Below are positions 34,704-45,548 of a stretch of 64,000 nt of DNA, piece by piece. The position numbers and the translations under genes are program-made. The notes below the pieces were generated by a model. That model ran no database searches. It worked only from the letters and a program-made list of their open reading frames with translations, and had not been told where the DNA came from. Each line of letters opens with the position of its first letter. Position 1 is the first letter of the stretch. The stretch comes from Bacillus sp. BP-3 (GTDB lineage: Bacteria; Bacillota; Bacilli; Bacillales; Bacillaceae_G), in NCBI RefSeq assembly GCF_028401955.1, contig NZ_JAQOTJ010000012.1, positions 1 through 64,000 on the forward strand, given 5' to 3'.

Positions 34704-34894
34704 ACGACTTTAGCCAAAAACACTCAATCGTTTCGCTTGTTTTCTAGAGTTACAATTTTCTTTTGAAAATCCCAAATTTTTAAATTGTTTATCAAAACTC
34801 AAAAAAACTTGAGAAAAAAATTATTTGAATTTTCAGTATTCTAATAATAGAAACTTAATGTTACTATAAATCTATTCTTTTAAATTTTTGTTAG

Positions 34895-36568
<1,674 letters not shown>

Positions 36569-36591
36569 GTTCCACTCTCCTTTATATAATG

Positions 36592-36634
36592 AAAGAGGCT
36601 GTCCTAAAAGTTTCACTTCTAGGACAGCCTCTTT
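36592..36634 (+). terminator. Strong terminator of nprB
   Basis: AAAGAGGCTGTCCTA and TAGGACAGCCTCTTT form a 15-bp stem followed by CCTCTAATT. Confidence 0.88.
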
Positions 36635-36757
36635 CCTCTAATTACAAATCTAATGCTACCAAAATTCTCACTTAATAGAAAAAACACAAATACAATAAAT
36701 ATTTAATTACCACTATGTACACTACTCTTTTATTAACAATAGAACCTGTTCTTGATT

Positions 36758-37192
36758 TTATTTGGTACCTTCAAATGCATAAAAAGCCTGTATGTTATCC
36801 TTATCAAAATTTATTTTTAACATCTCAAATAAAGACGGCATCAATTTCTTTACGGCTTCACTATGTGCCCATCTAACTTCTACAATATCATTATCTGGAT
36901 CATTAATGTTTATTTCTCCATCAATAATCTTTGCATGGAATGTAACAATTAAAGCATGATGACCTCTTTCTTCAAAAAACACTTCCCTAATAGAATGTAA
37001 TTTATCTACAGCAATATTAAACCCTGTTTCCTCTTTTACTTCGCGAATTGCAGCCTCTTCTAAAGTCTCATCTCCTTCAACTGCCCCACCCGGCAGACTC
37101 CAATAATAAGAATCACCCTTTTTGTTTTTAACTATTAATATATGGTCATTATCATCATAAATTAAAGCTGAAACTACATTCACTCTTTTCAA
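36758..37192 (-). CDS. NUDIX hydrolase
   Basis: A 144-residue pyrophosphohydrolase. The Nudix box Gx5Ex7REUxEExGU is complete (GGAVEGDETLEEAAIREVKEETG, near residues 36-58). The start is set at TTG 37192 (LKRVNVVSALI) because AAGGAGGGG lies 7 bases upstream; the ATG 30 bp earlier would place that site inside the coding region. Substrate (nucleotide or sugar nucleotide) not predictable. Confidence 0.88.
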   Translation of the reverse strand: MKRVNVVSALIYDDNDHILIVKNKKGDSYYWSLPGGAVEGDETLEEAAIREVKEETGFNIAVDKLHSIREVFFEERGHHALIVTFHAKIIDGEININDPDNDIVEVRWAHSEAVKKLMPSLFEMLKINFDKDNIQAFYAFEGTK

Positions 37193-37297
37193 AAACAACC
37201 CCTCCTTTGGAATTTTTTTCATAATAACAATTAAATTGATTATACTAGAAGCAAAATTTAAAATAAATACATCATTTATTCAAAGGAGGGGATTTTA

Positions 37298-37452
37298 TTG
37301 AAGTTTAGAAAGCTTTTTCAAACGACATACCTGAGTTAGTAGATTTAATTCAACAACTAAGTAATCGAACTTCTGTGGAATACATAAAGGTTAGATTTTA
37401 TAATATTGAAGCTACTTTTAAGAGGATTAAGTTCCTCTATGGTAGTGAATAA
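37298..37452 (+). pseudogene. GNAT acetyltransferase remnant
   Basis: After AAAGGAGGGGATTTTA a TTG starts LKFRK. One missing A then shifts the frame, which continues AFSNDIPELVDLIQQLSNRTSVEYIK and ends at 37452. The order (KFRKA...NDIPELVDLI) is a GNAT N-terminus; the acetyl-CoA motif is absent. It is short and broken. Confidence 0.65.
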
Positions 37453-37525
37453 GAAAAGTAGTATGTCGATAAGAGCAGCCCTGTTCATCAAATCATTGGT
37501 TAGTTAAATAATGATTTGGTATACA

Positions 37526-38536
37526 TCACAACGGTGTAGGAGTATTAATTTGTTCATCAAAATTTAATTCTAAAAGCTGTCCAGCGTGAACCAAACCAGA
37601 TCCAAATCCGTACATAAGAACTCGATCTCCATTTCTGACTTTTCCCTCACGGATTCCAAGGTCAAGAGCTAAAGGAATTGTTGCAGCAGAAGTATTTCCA
37701 AAGTTAACTAAGCTATAAAGGGTTTTTTCCAATGGATATTCTAATTTTTCGCAAATCGGTTCTATTATCCGTAAGTTAGCACTATGAGGTATAAACCAAT
37801 CAACCTGATCTAAACTCATTTGCGTTTTTTCTAAAATCTGTCTTATACTATCTGGAACATTCCTTACAACCCATCGAAAAACTTCTCTACCATTTTGTAC
37901 AAGATATTGAGTATCGATTAATTCAATTCCATTGATCTTTTTTGATAGTCCAGGACGATATACATGTTGTGCTCCTCTCCCATCACTTCCTAGGTGGAAT
38001 TCAATAAAGCTTTTTGATTGTTCATCCCTTTCAACTAATACCGCGCCAGCACCATCACCAAATAAAACACATGTACTTCTATCTTTATAATCTGTAATTT
38101 TTGAGATTGTGTCTGCTCCAATAACTAGCACCTTTTTGTGGAGCCCAGAAGAAATTAAACTGTTTGCTGTATGCAATGCATAAACAAACCCTGCACATGC
38201 TGCACTTAAATCTATGGCACCAGTTTGGGATATATTTAATTGGTCCTGTATTATACTGGAGACAGATGGGAATGGAAAATCTGGTGTGCTAGTTGCCACA
38301 ATAATCATATCTACATCTTCGACTTTTTTATTATATCGGTACATTAAGTCCTTTACGGCAGATACACATAAATCACTAGTAAATTCATCAGGACGAGTTA
38401 TTCTGCGTTCGTGAATTCCTGTTCTTTGAATAATCCACTCATTATTTGTTTCAACCATTTGCTCCAGCTCAAAATTTGTTAATTTCTTTTCAGGTACATA
38501 GGTACCAATAGCTGTAATTCTTGCTTTTGACCTCAT
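37526..38536 (-). CDS. fabH: Beta-ketoacyl-ACP synthase III (second FabH)
   Basis: Condenses acyl-CoA with malonyl-ACP to start type II fatty acid synthesis. The Cys-His-Asn triad is visible: Cys in SAACAGF (near 113), His in PHSAN (near 256), Asn in NFGNTSAA (near 286). Length of 336 is slightly longer than usual by a C-terminal tail ending NTPTPL. Starts after AAAGGAGGACAAATAA. It is divergent from a FabZ gene with a FapR-like box between, which suggests malonyl-CoA-responsive control. This is probably an accessory copy (FabHB-type), not the main fab cluster gene. Confidence 0.92.
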   Translation of the reverse strand: MRSKARITAIGTYVPEKKLTNFELEQMVETNNEWIIQRTGIHERRITRPDEFTSDLCVSAVKDLMYRYNKKVEDVDMIIVATSTPDFPFPSVSSIIQDQLNISQTGAIDLSAACAGFVYALHTANSLISSGLHKKVLVIGADTISKITDYKDRSTCVLFGDGAGAVLVERDEQSKSFIEFHLGSDGRGAQHVYRPGLSKKINGIELIDTQYLVQNGREVFRWVVRNVPDSIRQILEKTQMSLDQVDWFIPHSANLRIIEPICEKLEYPLEKTLYSLVNFGNTSAATIPLALDLGIREGKVRNGDRVLMYGFGSGLVHAGQLLELNFDEQINTPTPL

Positions 38537-38583
38537 TTATTTGTCCTCCTTTACTATTTTTACACTTGATATTATAATCTAAT

Positions 38584-38602
38584 ATTAGTATCACATACCA
38601 AT
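38584..38602. promoter_or_regulatory. FapR-like operator
   Basis: ATTAGTA-TCACA-TACCAAT matches the FapR pattern ATTAGTA-n5-TACTAAT with one change. It lies 48 bp before fabH and 74 bp before fabZ. Confidence 0.75.
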
Positions 38603-38675
38603 TTGTGTCAATAATATAAAATGAAAATAATGTAAATTAAATAATTACTTGTGAAAGTATAAGGGAGAGGGATTC

Positions 38676-39113
38676 ATGTTCAACACTCAACAAATTAAAG
38701 AGATTATTCCACATCGTTACCCATTTTTATTAGTTGATCGCATACTTGAAATAGAGGAAGGAAAACGCGCAGTCGGAATTAAAAATATTACTGCTAATGA
38801 AGCATTCTTTAATGGTCACTTTTCAGATTATCCAGTAATGCCGGGCGTTCTAATAATAGAAGCGTTGGCACAAGTAAGTGCAGTTATCATGTTAATGAAA
38901 GATGATAACCGAGGAAAAATTGGGTTGTTTGCTGGCATTGATCGTTGTCGTTTTAAGAAACAAGTCCACCCTGGAGATCAGTTACATTTAGAAGTAGAAA
39001 TAACAAGAGTTCGTGGTTTAATTGCAAAAGCAAATGCTGTTGCTTTAGTAGATGGAGAAATCGCTTGTGAAGCAGAAGTAACATTCGCTCTTTACAACAA
39101 TAAGAAAGCCTAA
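38676..39113 (+). CDS. fabZ: 3-hydroxyacyl-ACP dehydratase FabZ
   Basis: A 145-residue hot-dog-fold dehydratase acting in fatty acid elongation. The start [14 protein letters not shown] carries the catalytic His, and [20 protein letters not shown] carries the active-site Glu helix. Length is normal. Starts after GGGAGAGGGATTC. Divergent from fabH and likely regulated with it through the FapR-like box. A second fabZ is normal in addition to the one near murA in this group, but I cannot see that locus. Confidence 0.92.
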   Translation: MFNTQQIKEIIPHRYPFLLVDRILEIEEGKRAVGIKNITANEAFFNGHFSDYPVMPGVLIIEALAQVSAVIMLMKDDNRGKIGLFAGIDRCRFKKQVHPGDQLHLEVEITRVRGLIAKANAVALVDGEIACEAEVTFALYNNKKA

Positions 39114-39118
39114 AGATT

Positions 39119-39270
39119 TATCCCGCTATTCGTGGGTAGTAATACTCCTACCTCAAAATTCAGCAAAAACACAGAAGTTAGGTAGGAGATAAACTGCCCG
39201 TAAAAGCCCAATTGGTGAGGGCTGATAATCAGTGGGGAATGAAGCCCCCCTCTGATTAAAGTTTCACCTT
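39119..39270 (+). ncRNA. Structured IS200/IS605-type end, omega-RNA-like, without transposase
   Basis: A chain of short hairpins (CCCGCTATTCGTGGG; CTCCTACCT...AGGTAGGAG; GCCC...GGGC; ATCAGTGGGGAATGAAGCCCCCC...TGAT) ends in GATTAAAGTTTCACC. This resembles the conserved noncoding right-end/leader sequence of B. cereus IS200/IS605 elements. No tnpA or tnpB ORF adjoins it, so it is an orphan end or a small RNA-like remnant. Confidence 0.5.
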
Positions 39271-39323
39271 ACTTATAATCTTCAACCTCTTTTTTATAGA
39301 AGTTACTCTTTTTCTATTAGACA

Positions 39324-39367
39324 AAAAATCACCTCTTAAGATTGTAATATCTCACGAGGTGATTTTT
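39324..39367. terminator. Bidirectional terminator
   Basis: AAAAATCACCTC (39324-39335) and GAGGTGATTTTT (39356-39367) form a 12-bp stem between fabZ and the DUF2642 gene. Confidence 0.8.
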
Positions 39368-39464
39368 ATCAAACTTTTTTATAAACCTACATTACAACTT
39401 AGCAGACTTCTTGGTTATTACCATCATTACTAATGTATAAAAGTTAAAGGTTCTTTCATCCACA

Positions 39465-39725
39465 CTATCCTTCCGGCGTAATCCAAACAATTTGCTGCAT
39501 CCGAATAAAGAACGGTGTATCTTCCTCTTCAATTACAATATGGTCTGGTTTAACAGCCCTTAACATCCCCTGCAAGCTACCGCGCATTGTGTCGACAACA
39601 ACATTTTTCCCAACAATCATTTGTAACGTTTGCACAACATATGGATCCACGCTAGAAACTACTTCTCCGCTTAATTGATAACCATTTCGAAAATCTCCGT
39701 ACACATCTTCGTATGAATAGTCCAT
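39465..39725 (-). CDS. DUF2642 family protein
   Basis: An 86-residue protein with the DUF2642 pattern (LQMIVGKNVVVDTMRGSLQGMLRAVKPDHIVIEE, then FFIRMQQIVWITP), an Sm-like small beta-barrel fold. Such proteins are common in Bacillus, several linked to spores; role unknown. Starts after AGGGGGATATTA. Monocistronic on the minus strand. Confidence 0.8.
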   Translation of the reverse strand: MDYSYEDVYGDFRNGYQLSGEVVSSVDPYVVQTLQMIVGKNVVVDTMRGSLQGMLRAVKPDHIVIEEEDTPFFIRMQQIVWITPEG

Positions 39726-39865
39726 TAATATCCCCCTCTTTCTACAATTCGCTTGTATTGTATGAAAGGAATTAACTCGATGTGCCTATTTACACAAAGA
39801 AACGAGATTCCATCATTACGGCCTCTAGTTCTATTTCACAGGCTAGAAGGTTTGTTACTTCTAAC

Positions 39866-40531
39866 TCATGATTCCCATTTATACGTCCAAAATTGTTCAC
39901 CTTGTAACCATTTTGTCGTTGCTGGATCTTGTTTTTTTAGCTTTTCTTCCATTTCTTCTAACATCGCTTCTGTTTGGGAACGATGTGCACGAAGCGCTGC
40001 TAATTTTTGCGGTAATACGTTACTTATATCATTAACTACATCTGGCTTTCCTAATACTTCCTCACGATTTTTCGTGATAGCCACCGCATGAATAACTGGA
40101 CGCTCTTCTTTCGGCATACGTTCTACTGCACGAACAGCTGCGCGTCCAAATGCATTGTGATCTGGATGTACGCCGTGTTCAGGATAAAATGTGATGATTA
40201 AAGACGGATTCACATCACGAATTACTTCTTCAATTTTATCCGCTACAAATTCAACGTCTTCAAATTCTAACGTTTTATCATGGAAGCCAAGTAAACGTAA
40301 ATCTTCAATTCTCATCGCTTGGCAAGCTTCTTCTAATTCTCGCTTACGAATACTTGGAATTGTTTCACGATTGGCAAATACGTTTTTCCCCATATTCCGT
40401 CCCATTTGACCAAGTGTCCCACAAGCATACGTAACAGGGACTCCATTATTTCGATATTGACGAATTGTTCCCCCCGCCGCAAATGATTCATCATCTGGAT
40501 GCGGAAATACTACAAGTACGTGTCTTTCCAT
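39866..40531 (-). CDS. bshB2: Bacillithiol biosynthesis deacetylase BshB2
   Basis: A 221-residue zinc N-deacetylase of the LmbE/PIG-L family that removes acetyl from GlcNAc-malate in bacillithiol synthesis. The metal site PHPDDE is in VVFPHPDDESFAAGG, with the third ligand in HPDHN. ATG at 40531 follows GGAGTGGAGATA; a GTG three codons earlier overlaps that site. It follows yojF by 12 bp, the arrangement seen in B. subtilis (yojF-yojG). Confidence 0.93.
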   Translation of the reverse strand: MERHVLVVFPHPDDESFAAGGTIRQYRNNGVPVTYACGTLGQMGRNMGKNVFANRETIPSIRKRELEEACQAMRIEDLRLLGFHDKTLEFEDVEFVADKIEEVIRDVNPSLIITFYPEHGVHPDHNAFGRAAVRAVERMPKEERPVIHAVAITKNREEVLGKPDVVNDISNVLPQKLAALRAHRSQTEAMLEEMEEKLKKQDPATTKWLQGEQFWTYKWES

Positions 40532-40543
40532 TATCTCCACTCC

Positions 40544-40894
40544 TTATGCAAATGGCGTTAAACTTAATTGCAGTGCAACTGCAAGACGCCCTTTTTCATC
40601 ATGTCCTGCTAATAAAAGACGATTTTTTTCATCTTTTTCCCAATGTGTCACACCTTCTGCGTATACCCAGCCATGCTCCATTTTTAAACCTACACGATAT
40701 GGATTCGTTCCTGTAATCTTGCCGCGTTCAAAGCGAATCACTGCATTACGGATAAATGCCCCAACTGTCATCGTTTTTTCATTTACATGTGAAGCATATG
40801 CACCATTTGTCGTCTCTAAATGAAGGTATACATCTTGATTTAGAAAATGTTCGATTTCACTTTGTACGACAGTAGTATCTGTAATTATTTCCAT
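40544..40894 (-). CDS. yojF: YojF family protein (DUF1806)
   Basis: A 116-residue protein that always travels with bshB2 in Bacillus. The sequence (HFLNQDVYLHLETTNGAYA, AFIRNAVIRFERGKITG, LKMEHGWVYAEGLTH-like) fits DUF1806. Its biochemical role is unsettled; association with bacillithiol synthesis is from context. First gene of the pair. Confidence 0.9.
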   Translation of the reverse strand: MEIITDTTVVQSEIEHFLNQDVYLHLETTNGAYASHVNEKTMTVGAFIRNAVIRFERGKITGTNPYRVGLKMEHGWVYAEGVTHWEKDEKNRLLLAGHDEKGRLAVALQLSLTPFA

Positions 40895-41162
40895 CGAATT
40901 TCACCTCTTTTAATCAGTTTACGAAAAAATAATGTAAATTGCTATCTCTTATAATAGAGGACAATGATTACTTTGCATATTTTTTTGCTTTTTATTTTTT
41001 ATATTCAATACGATATGTGAAATTATTTATCTTTTTGATGTGTTCCGTATTTTCATTTCTTTCTGCATGTGAATTTGCTACAATAATATTTATGCAGAAG
41101 GGTGCATTTCGACATTTTTATACACTACTACGTATAGGATTCTTAAAAAGAAGGTGAACACA

Positions 41163-42488
41163 TTGGATCATTCCGCACACGAAGTTGCAAACTGGCAATA
41201 CTATTTTGCCATTGCTGTATTTTTAATCACATACGGCTTTATTATCTCTGAAAAAATTAACCGTGCTGTTATTGCTTTACTTGGCGCTGCTATTATGGTG
41301 ATTATGGGAATAGTAGATTTACATACTGCTTTTTCTACACATATTCAATGGGAAACCATCACTCTATTAATCGGAATGATGATCCTCGTACATATCACAA
41401 GTCAATCTGGTGTCTTTGAATATGTGGCAATTAAAGCTGCTAAAGTTGCGGGCGGAAAGCCAATTCGCATTTTACTGCTTCTATCCCTCTTAACCGCAGT
41501 TGGTTCTGCATTTTTAGACAATGTAACAACGGTTTTATTAGTTGTACCTGTTACATTATCGATTACACGTATTTTGAAGGTACCTCCTGTTCCATTTTTA
41601 ATTTCAGAAGTAATATTTTCTAATCTCGGCGGAACAGCGACGCTTATTGGTGACCCTCCAAACATTATGATTGGATCTGCAAATAAGCATCTTGATTTTA
41701 ATGCATTTTTACTGAATTTAGCACCGATTGTTGCTATTATTTCTGCCGTTACGTTACTTATTTTATATATCATGTATCGTAACAAATTAAAAACAACAGA
41801 CGAACAAATCCAGAAACTGATGTCTTTAAATGAAACTGATTATATTCGTGATCACAACCTACTCGTTAAGTCTTTATCCATTTTAGGACTAACAATATTT
41901 GGATTTATTTTCCATTCTGTTATTCATGTTGATGCTGCCGTTATCGCTCTACTTGGCGCTGTCCTTTTAATGCTAATCGGTGTAAAAGAGCACGAAATTG
42001 AAAATGTATTTGCACATATTGAATGGGTAACGATTTTCTTCTTTGCAGGTTTATTCGTTCTTGTCGGTGCACTTGTTGATATCGGACTTATTTCCTCCCT
42101 TGCAAAAAAAGTATTAGACGTAACAAATGGAGATATCGGCTATGCATCTATCTTAATTTTATGGGTATCCGGCGCTGCTTCTGCCACAATTGATAACATT
42201 CCGTTTGTCGCAACGATGATTCCGCTTATTCAAAACTTAGCAAGCGGACTTGGACTTGCAGCAGATTCCCCGCAAATTGAAGTATTATGGTGGGCATTAT
42301 CACTTGGAGCTTGCTTAGGAGGAAATGGTACGCTAATTGGTGCTTCTGCCAACGTCGTTGTAGCAGGCATTGCTAAACGTGAAGGATGCGGTTTCTCGTA
42401 CATGGATTTCTTAAAAATCGGGTTACCATTAACAATTGTTGCACTACTTTTATCACATGCATATATTTATTTACGTTATTTAATGTAA
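41163..42488 (+). CDS. ArsB/NhaD family ion transporter
   Basis: A 441-residue membrane protein with about 11-12 helices. The two inverted halves each carry a conserved loop: SAFLDNVTTVLLVVPV and GGTATLIGDPPNIMIGSA in the first, ATIDNIPFVATMIPL and GGNGTLIGASANVVVAG in the second. This is the ion transporter superfamily with ArsB, NhaD and the P protein. TTG at 41163 is 8 bases from AGAAGG and is preferred to GTG 41154. Arsenite is unlikely as no ars genes adjoin; an Na+ or anion role is possible. Confidence 0.88.
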   Translation: MDHSAHEVANWQYYFAIAVFLITYGFIISEKINRAVIALLGAAIMVIMGIVDLHTAFSTHIQWETITLLIGMMILVHITSQSGVFEYVAIKAAKVAGGKPIRILLLLSLLTAVGSAFLDNVTTVLLVVPVTLSITRILKVPPVPFLISEVIFSNLGGTATLIGDPPNIMIGSANKHLDFNAFLLNLAPIVAIISAVTLLILYIMYRNKLKTTDEQIQKLMSLNETDYIRDHNLLVKSLSILGLTIFGFIFHSVIHVDAAVIALLGAVLLMLIGVKEHEIENVFAHIEWVTIFFFAGLFVLVGALVDIGLISSLAKKVLDVTNGDIGYASILILWVSGAASATIDNIPFVATMIPLIQNLASGLGLAADSPQIEVLWWALSLGACLGGNGTLIGASANVVVAGIAKREGCGFSYMDFLKIGLPLTIVALLLSHAYIYLRYLM

Positions 42489-42520
42489 AAAGGTTTGCGG
42501 CATGAGCCGTAAACCTTTCT
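42489..42520 (+). terminator. Terminator
   Basis: AAAGGTTTGCGGC, loop ATGA, GCCGTAAACCTTT, then CTTTTTCACC, directly after the stop codon. Confidence 0.85.
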
Positions 42521-42523
42521 TTT

Positions 42524-42751
42524 TCACCAAAAGATACCGATAATTGCAAGACCACCTAAAATGATTCCGCCAACCTGTCCAACCATTGTTGGTGTCCATT
42601 CAATCCCCTTTTTCATTTGTACAACTGGCCTTTCATGCCGCATTTGCTGCACTTCTGATTGCAGTTGATGGATAGAACCATGCAACTCTTTTACAAGCTC
42701 CTTTAATTCTACTATTTCTTCTTCAGCTGATTTCCTTTTTTCTAAATTCAT
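42524..42751 (-). CDS. Small coiled-coil membrane protein
   Basis: A 75-residue protein: an N-terminal coiled coil (EEEIVELKELVKELHGSIHQLQSEVQQM) and one C-terminal membrane span (GGIILGGLAIIGIFW). ATG at 42751 follows AAAAGGAGCATGAAA. It starts 14 bp after ilvA ends on the same strand. The layout resembles hemolysin XhlA-like or holin-like proteins, but I do not assign it. Confidence 0.65.
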   Translation of the reverse strand: MNLEKRKSAEEEIVELKELVKELHGSIHQLQSEVQQMRHERPVVQMKKGIEWTPTMVGQVGGIILGGLAIIGIFW

Positions 42752-42764
42752 TTTCATGCTCCTT

Positions 42765-44024
42765 TTAAATCAATAGATTAAATAATGTTGGATTGTGATT
42801 GATTTCCATATAATGTATTCCTTGTTCTTCCATTCTTCTAATAAAAGGCTCATAATCTTCTTTTTTCTGCAGTTCAATTCCAACTAGTGCCGGACCATTA
42901 TCTTTATTATTCTTCTTCGTATACTCAAAACGTGTAATATCATCATGTGGTCCGAGTACGTTATCTAGAAACTCACGTAACGCCCGAGGCCGCTGCGGGA
43001 AATTAATAATAAAATAATGCTTCAGTCCCTCATAAATTAATGCTCTTTCCTTTGTTTCTTGCATCCGATCGATATCATTATTGCCACCACTTACAATACA
43101 AACAACTGTCTTTCCGCGAATTTCATCTCGGTATAAATCAAGCGCTGCAATTGGCAGTGCACCAGATGGCTCTGCTACAATCGCATTTTTATTATAAAGC
43201 TCAAGTAATGTTGTACATACTTTTCCTTCCGGTACAGCAACAATATCATCTAGCACACGTTTACAAATTTCATATGTAAGATAACCAACTTGTTTAACCG
43301 CTGTCCCATCCACAAATGAGTCAATATGTGGAAGCGTGACAACCACTCCTTGCGCAAGCGCCTCTTTCATCGAAGCGGCACCTTCTGGTTCCACCCCAAC
43401 AATTTTCGTTAAAGGACTAATCCCTTTTATGTATGTTCCTACTCCTGCTGCTAAGCCTCCTCCCCCAATTCCCATAAACATGTAATCAATCGTACAATCC
43501 GTATCATGTAAAATTTCTACACCAACCGTCCCTTGTCCTGCAATAACCCTTGGATCATCAAACGGATGAATAAATGTTAATCCAAATTCTTCACAATATT
43601 TGACAGCTTGCCCATATGAGCTGTCAAATGTATCTCCTTGCAAGATTACCTCTATGTAATCCCCTCCAAAAAAGCGTACTTGTGATACCTTTTGGTTTGG
43701 TGTGGTATTTGGCATAAAAATCTTTGCTGGAATTTGTAATTTATGACATGTATAAGCTACGCCCTGTGCATGATTACCAGCGCTTGCACAGACAACTCCT
43801 TTTTTCAAGTCTTCCATCGGTAAACTGCTAATACAGTTATAGGCACCTCGTATTTTGAAAGAACGAACAACTTGTAAGTCCTCTCGTTTTAAATATACGT
43901 TACATTGATATTTCTCTGATAAAATTGAATCGCGCTCTAAAGATGTATTTCGAATCACATCTTTTAACGTATTATATGCAACGAGAATATCCTCAATTTT
44001 GATCATTTCTTTCACATTTTTCAT
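42765..44024 (-). CDS. ilvA: Threonine dehydratase (threonine ammonia-lyase)
   Basis: A 419-residue PLP enzyme making 2-oxobutyrate for isoleucine synthesis. The PLP lysine is in VVRSFKIRGAYN, the phosphate-binding loop GIGGGGLAAGV, and a C-terminal regulatory ACT-like region (HYFIINFPQRPRALREFL) is present, as in B. subtilis IlvA. ATG at 44024 is used because GAGGCGG precedes it. No ilv-leu genes adjoin, as for ilvA in Bacillus. Confidence 0.93.
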   Translation of the reverse strand: MKNVKEMIKIEDILVAYNTLKDVIRNTSLERDSILSEKYQCNVYLKREDLQVVRSFKIRGAYNCISSLPMEDLKKGVVCASAGNHAQGVAYTCHKLQIPAKIFMPNTTPNQKVSQVRFFGGDYIEVILQGDTFDSSYGQAVKYCEEFGLTFIHPFDDPRVIAGQGTVGVEILHDTDCTIDYMFMGIGGGGLAAGVGTYIKGISPLTKIVGVEPEGAASMKEALAQGVVVTLPHIDSFVDGTAVKQVGYLTYEICKRVLDDIVAVPEGKVCTTLLELYNKNAIVAEPSGALPIAALDLYRDEIRGKTVVCIVSGGNNDIDRMQETKERALIYEGLKHYFIINFPQRPRALREFLDNVLGPHDDITRFEYTKKNNKDNGPALVGIELQKKEDYEPFIRRMEEQGIHYMEINHNPTLFNLLI

Positions 44025-44113
44025 ATCTTTAACCGCCTCACTGTATAATTTAAAAAGTTTTGCTTTCAATTATACAGAATAATCTAAATATTTAAAACGT
44101 CATTCAAATAAAA

Positions 44114-44143
44114 ATGAATCAACATACACACTATGTTAATTCA
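44114..44143 (-). terminator. Terminator after mgtC and its extension
   Basis: ATGAATCAACATA and TATGTTAATTCAT pair with one mismatch. On the minus strand the hairpin is followed by TTTTTATTTG. Confidence 0.75.
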
Positions 44144-44283
44144 TCCTTACATGATGGCGTTTCCACTTTAACGTATTTCCGAAAGAAGCCTTCACCTTCA
44201 AGCGCGTGACGGGCAAGAGCCCAGTGGTGGGTAGTTGACTGTAATTGTTCTTTGACACGTACGAAATTTATACTTGTATCTTT
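44131..44283 (-). pseudogene. 50-codon open extension in frame after the mgtC stop
   Basis: Directly after the TAA of mgtC and in the same frame, the sequence reads KDTSINFVRVKEQLQ... to ...YVKVETPSCKDELT and stops at 44131 inside the terminator. It looks coding (higher G/C, no stops) but has no start of its own. It could be the tail of a lost gene or a readthrough extension. Not recognised. Confidence 0.4.
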
Positions 44284-44985
44284 TTAATCGCCCTCTTGCT
44301 CAAAAATAGCTTTCCATCCAGTAGCTGTAACGCCTACTTCTAATCTAAGACCATTCACTACTTTTTCAATAAGAATTGTTTTCTTAGTATTACAATGTAA
44401 AACTGCGTGAATCGTTACTTTTTTACCTTCTTCAATCTCTTCACTATATAATTCTCTTAACTCAATGTCTTCTGTATTTAACATTTGCATAAGTAACAAC
44501 CTAATATGAACTTCATCTGTATTAGAGCATGTTGCGGATAATACATAACTCATTTTTTCTGGCATTTGATCAGTTGATTTCTTATTCATAAATAGTGCAA
44601 CTGGACGAAGGAAAATATTAGCTATTAAAACGCCAAATGCCCCTAGTATAGCCACTTTTAGAAAACCTGCTCCAACAAGAGTTCCTACAGCTGCAGAACA
44701 CCATAATGTTGCAGCTGTATTTAACCCTCGAATACTAAAGCCGTCGCGAATAATGACTCCCCCTCCTAAAAAGCCAATTCCACTAACAACTTGAGCTGCA
44801 ATCCGGGTGGGACTCGATTCCCCTGTCACAATCACTGATAATAAAACGAACAAACATGCACCTAATGAAACCAAAGCATTTGTTCTTAACCCTGCCATAC
44901 GATGAAGCCACTGACGCTCCGTCCCGATAAGGGCCCCAGCAAATATAGCTACAAGTATATGAAGTGCAATCTCTTGCAACGTCAT
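44284..44985 (-). CDS. mgtC: MgtC/SapB family membrane protein
   Basis: A 233-residue protein with five N-terminal membrane helices and a soluble C-terminal ACT-like domain. Family signatures are clear: GALIGTERQWLHRMAGLRTNALVSLGA and GIGFLGGGVIIRDGFSIRGLNTAATLW. MgtC proteins adjust magnesium and ATP homeostasis and modulate the F-ATPase or potassium transport in some pathogens. ATG 44985 follows AGGGGTGAAGAAA. No Mg riboswitch is evident upstream. Confidence 0.9.
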   Translation of the reverse strand: MTLQEIALHILVAIFAGALIGTERQWLHRMAGLRTNALVSLGACLFVLLSVIVTGESSPTRIAAQVVSGIGFLGGGVIIRDGFSIRGLNTAATLWCSAAVGTLVGAGFLKVAILGAFGVLIANIFLRPVALFMNKKSTDQMPEKMSYVLSATCSNTDEVHIRLLLMQMLNTEDIELRELYSEEIEEGKKVTIHAVLHCNTKKTILIEKVVNGLRLEVGVTATGWKAIFEQEGD

Positions 44986-45423
44986 TTTCTTCACCCCTAT
45001 CTTCTAATAATCGACCTTTGCTCTCATAAGAATACCATAAAACATACTCCCATTTATTCTTCTATAAACAATTGTCTCACTTCTTCATCATAATCAAATA
45101 AATCCGCATAACGGCCACAATCAATTCATATATCCAATCGGTTCTCGGATTCCTCTACGTTATATTAAAAATTGGATTGTCATTCCCTTACCTGAATCAA
45201 TAATCATATAATAACCAGTAATGTAATAATATCTCTTCAGCTAAACCGTTTTTTCTTGAACAAAATATATAGATATCTTTATCATTTTCTCCTTGTCACA
45301 TCAAAGAATATCTCTCCCATTTACCGTTAATCGGTGAGAAAAGATCAGCATGCCTCTTTATTAATATGTGCTCACTTCCCGTATTTCCATCCATCTTTTC
45401 TCACCTTCAAACGTTATAAAAAA
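44986..45423. other. Intergenic with a decayed gene end
   Basis: No intact gene. On the minus strand the last part of a lost protein is readable near 45055-45115 (CGRYADLFDYDEEVRQLFIEE), with frame breaks upstream through about 45400. It ends just before the mgtC promoter region. The family is not recognisable. Confidence 0.4.
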
Positions 45424-45448
45424 CCCCCTCTCACAACAAAAGAGGGGT
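45424..45448 (-). terminator. Terminator of the Bcr-type efflux gene
   Basis: CCCCTCT and AGAGGGG pair, and on the minus strand TTTTTT follows. Confidence 0.85.
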
Positions 45449-45548
45449 ATACTTAAACGACTTATATAATTAATATAAAAGCTACCTAAAAACTGTGCCC
45501 CTTTAAAATGTAAACATTATCATGCATAATAATTTCAAATTAGAGTTT

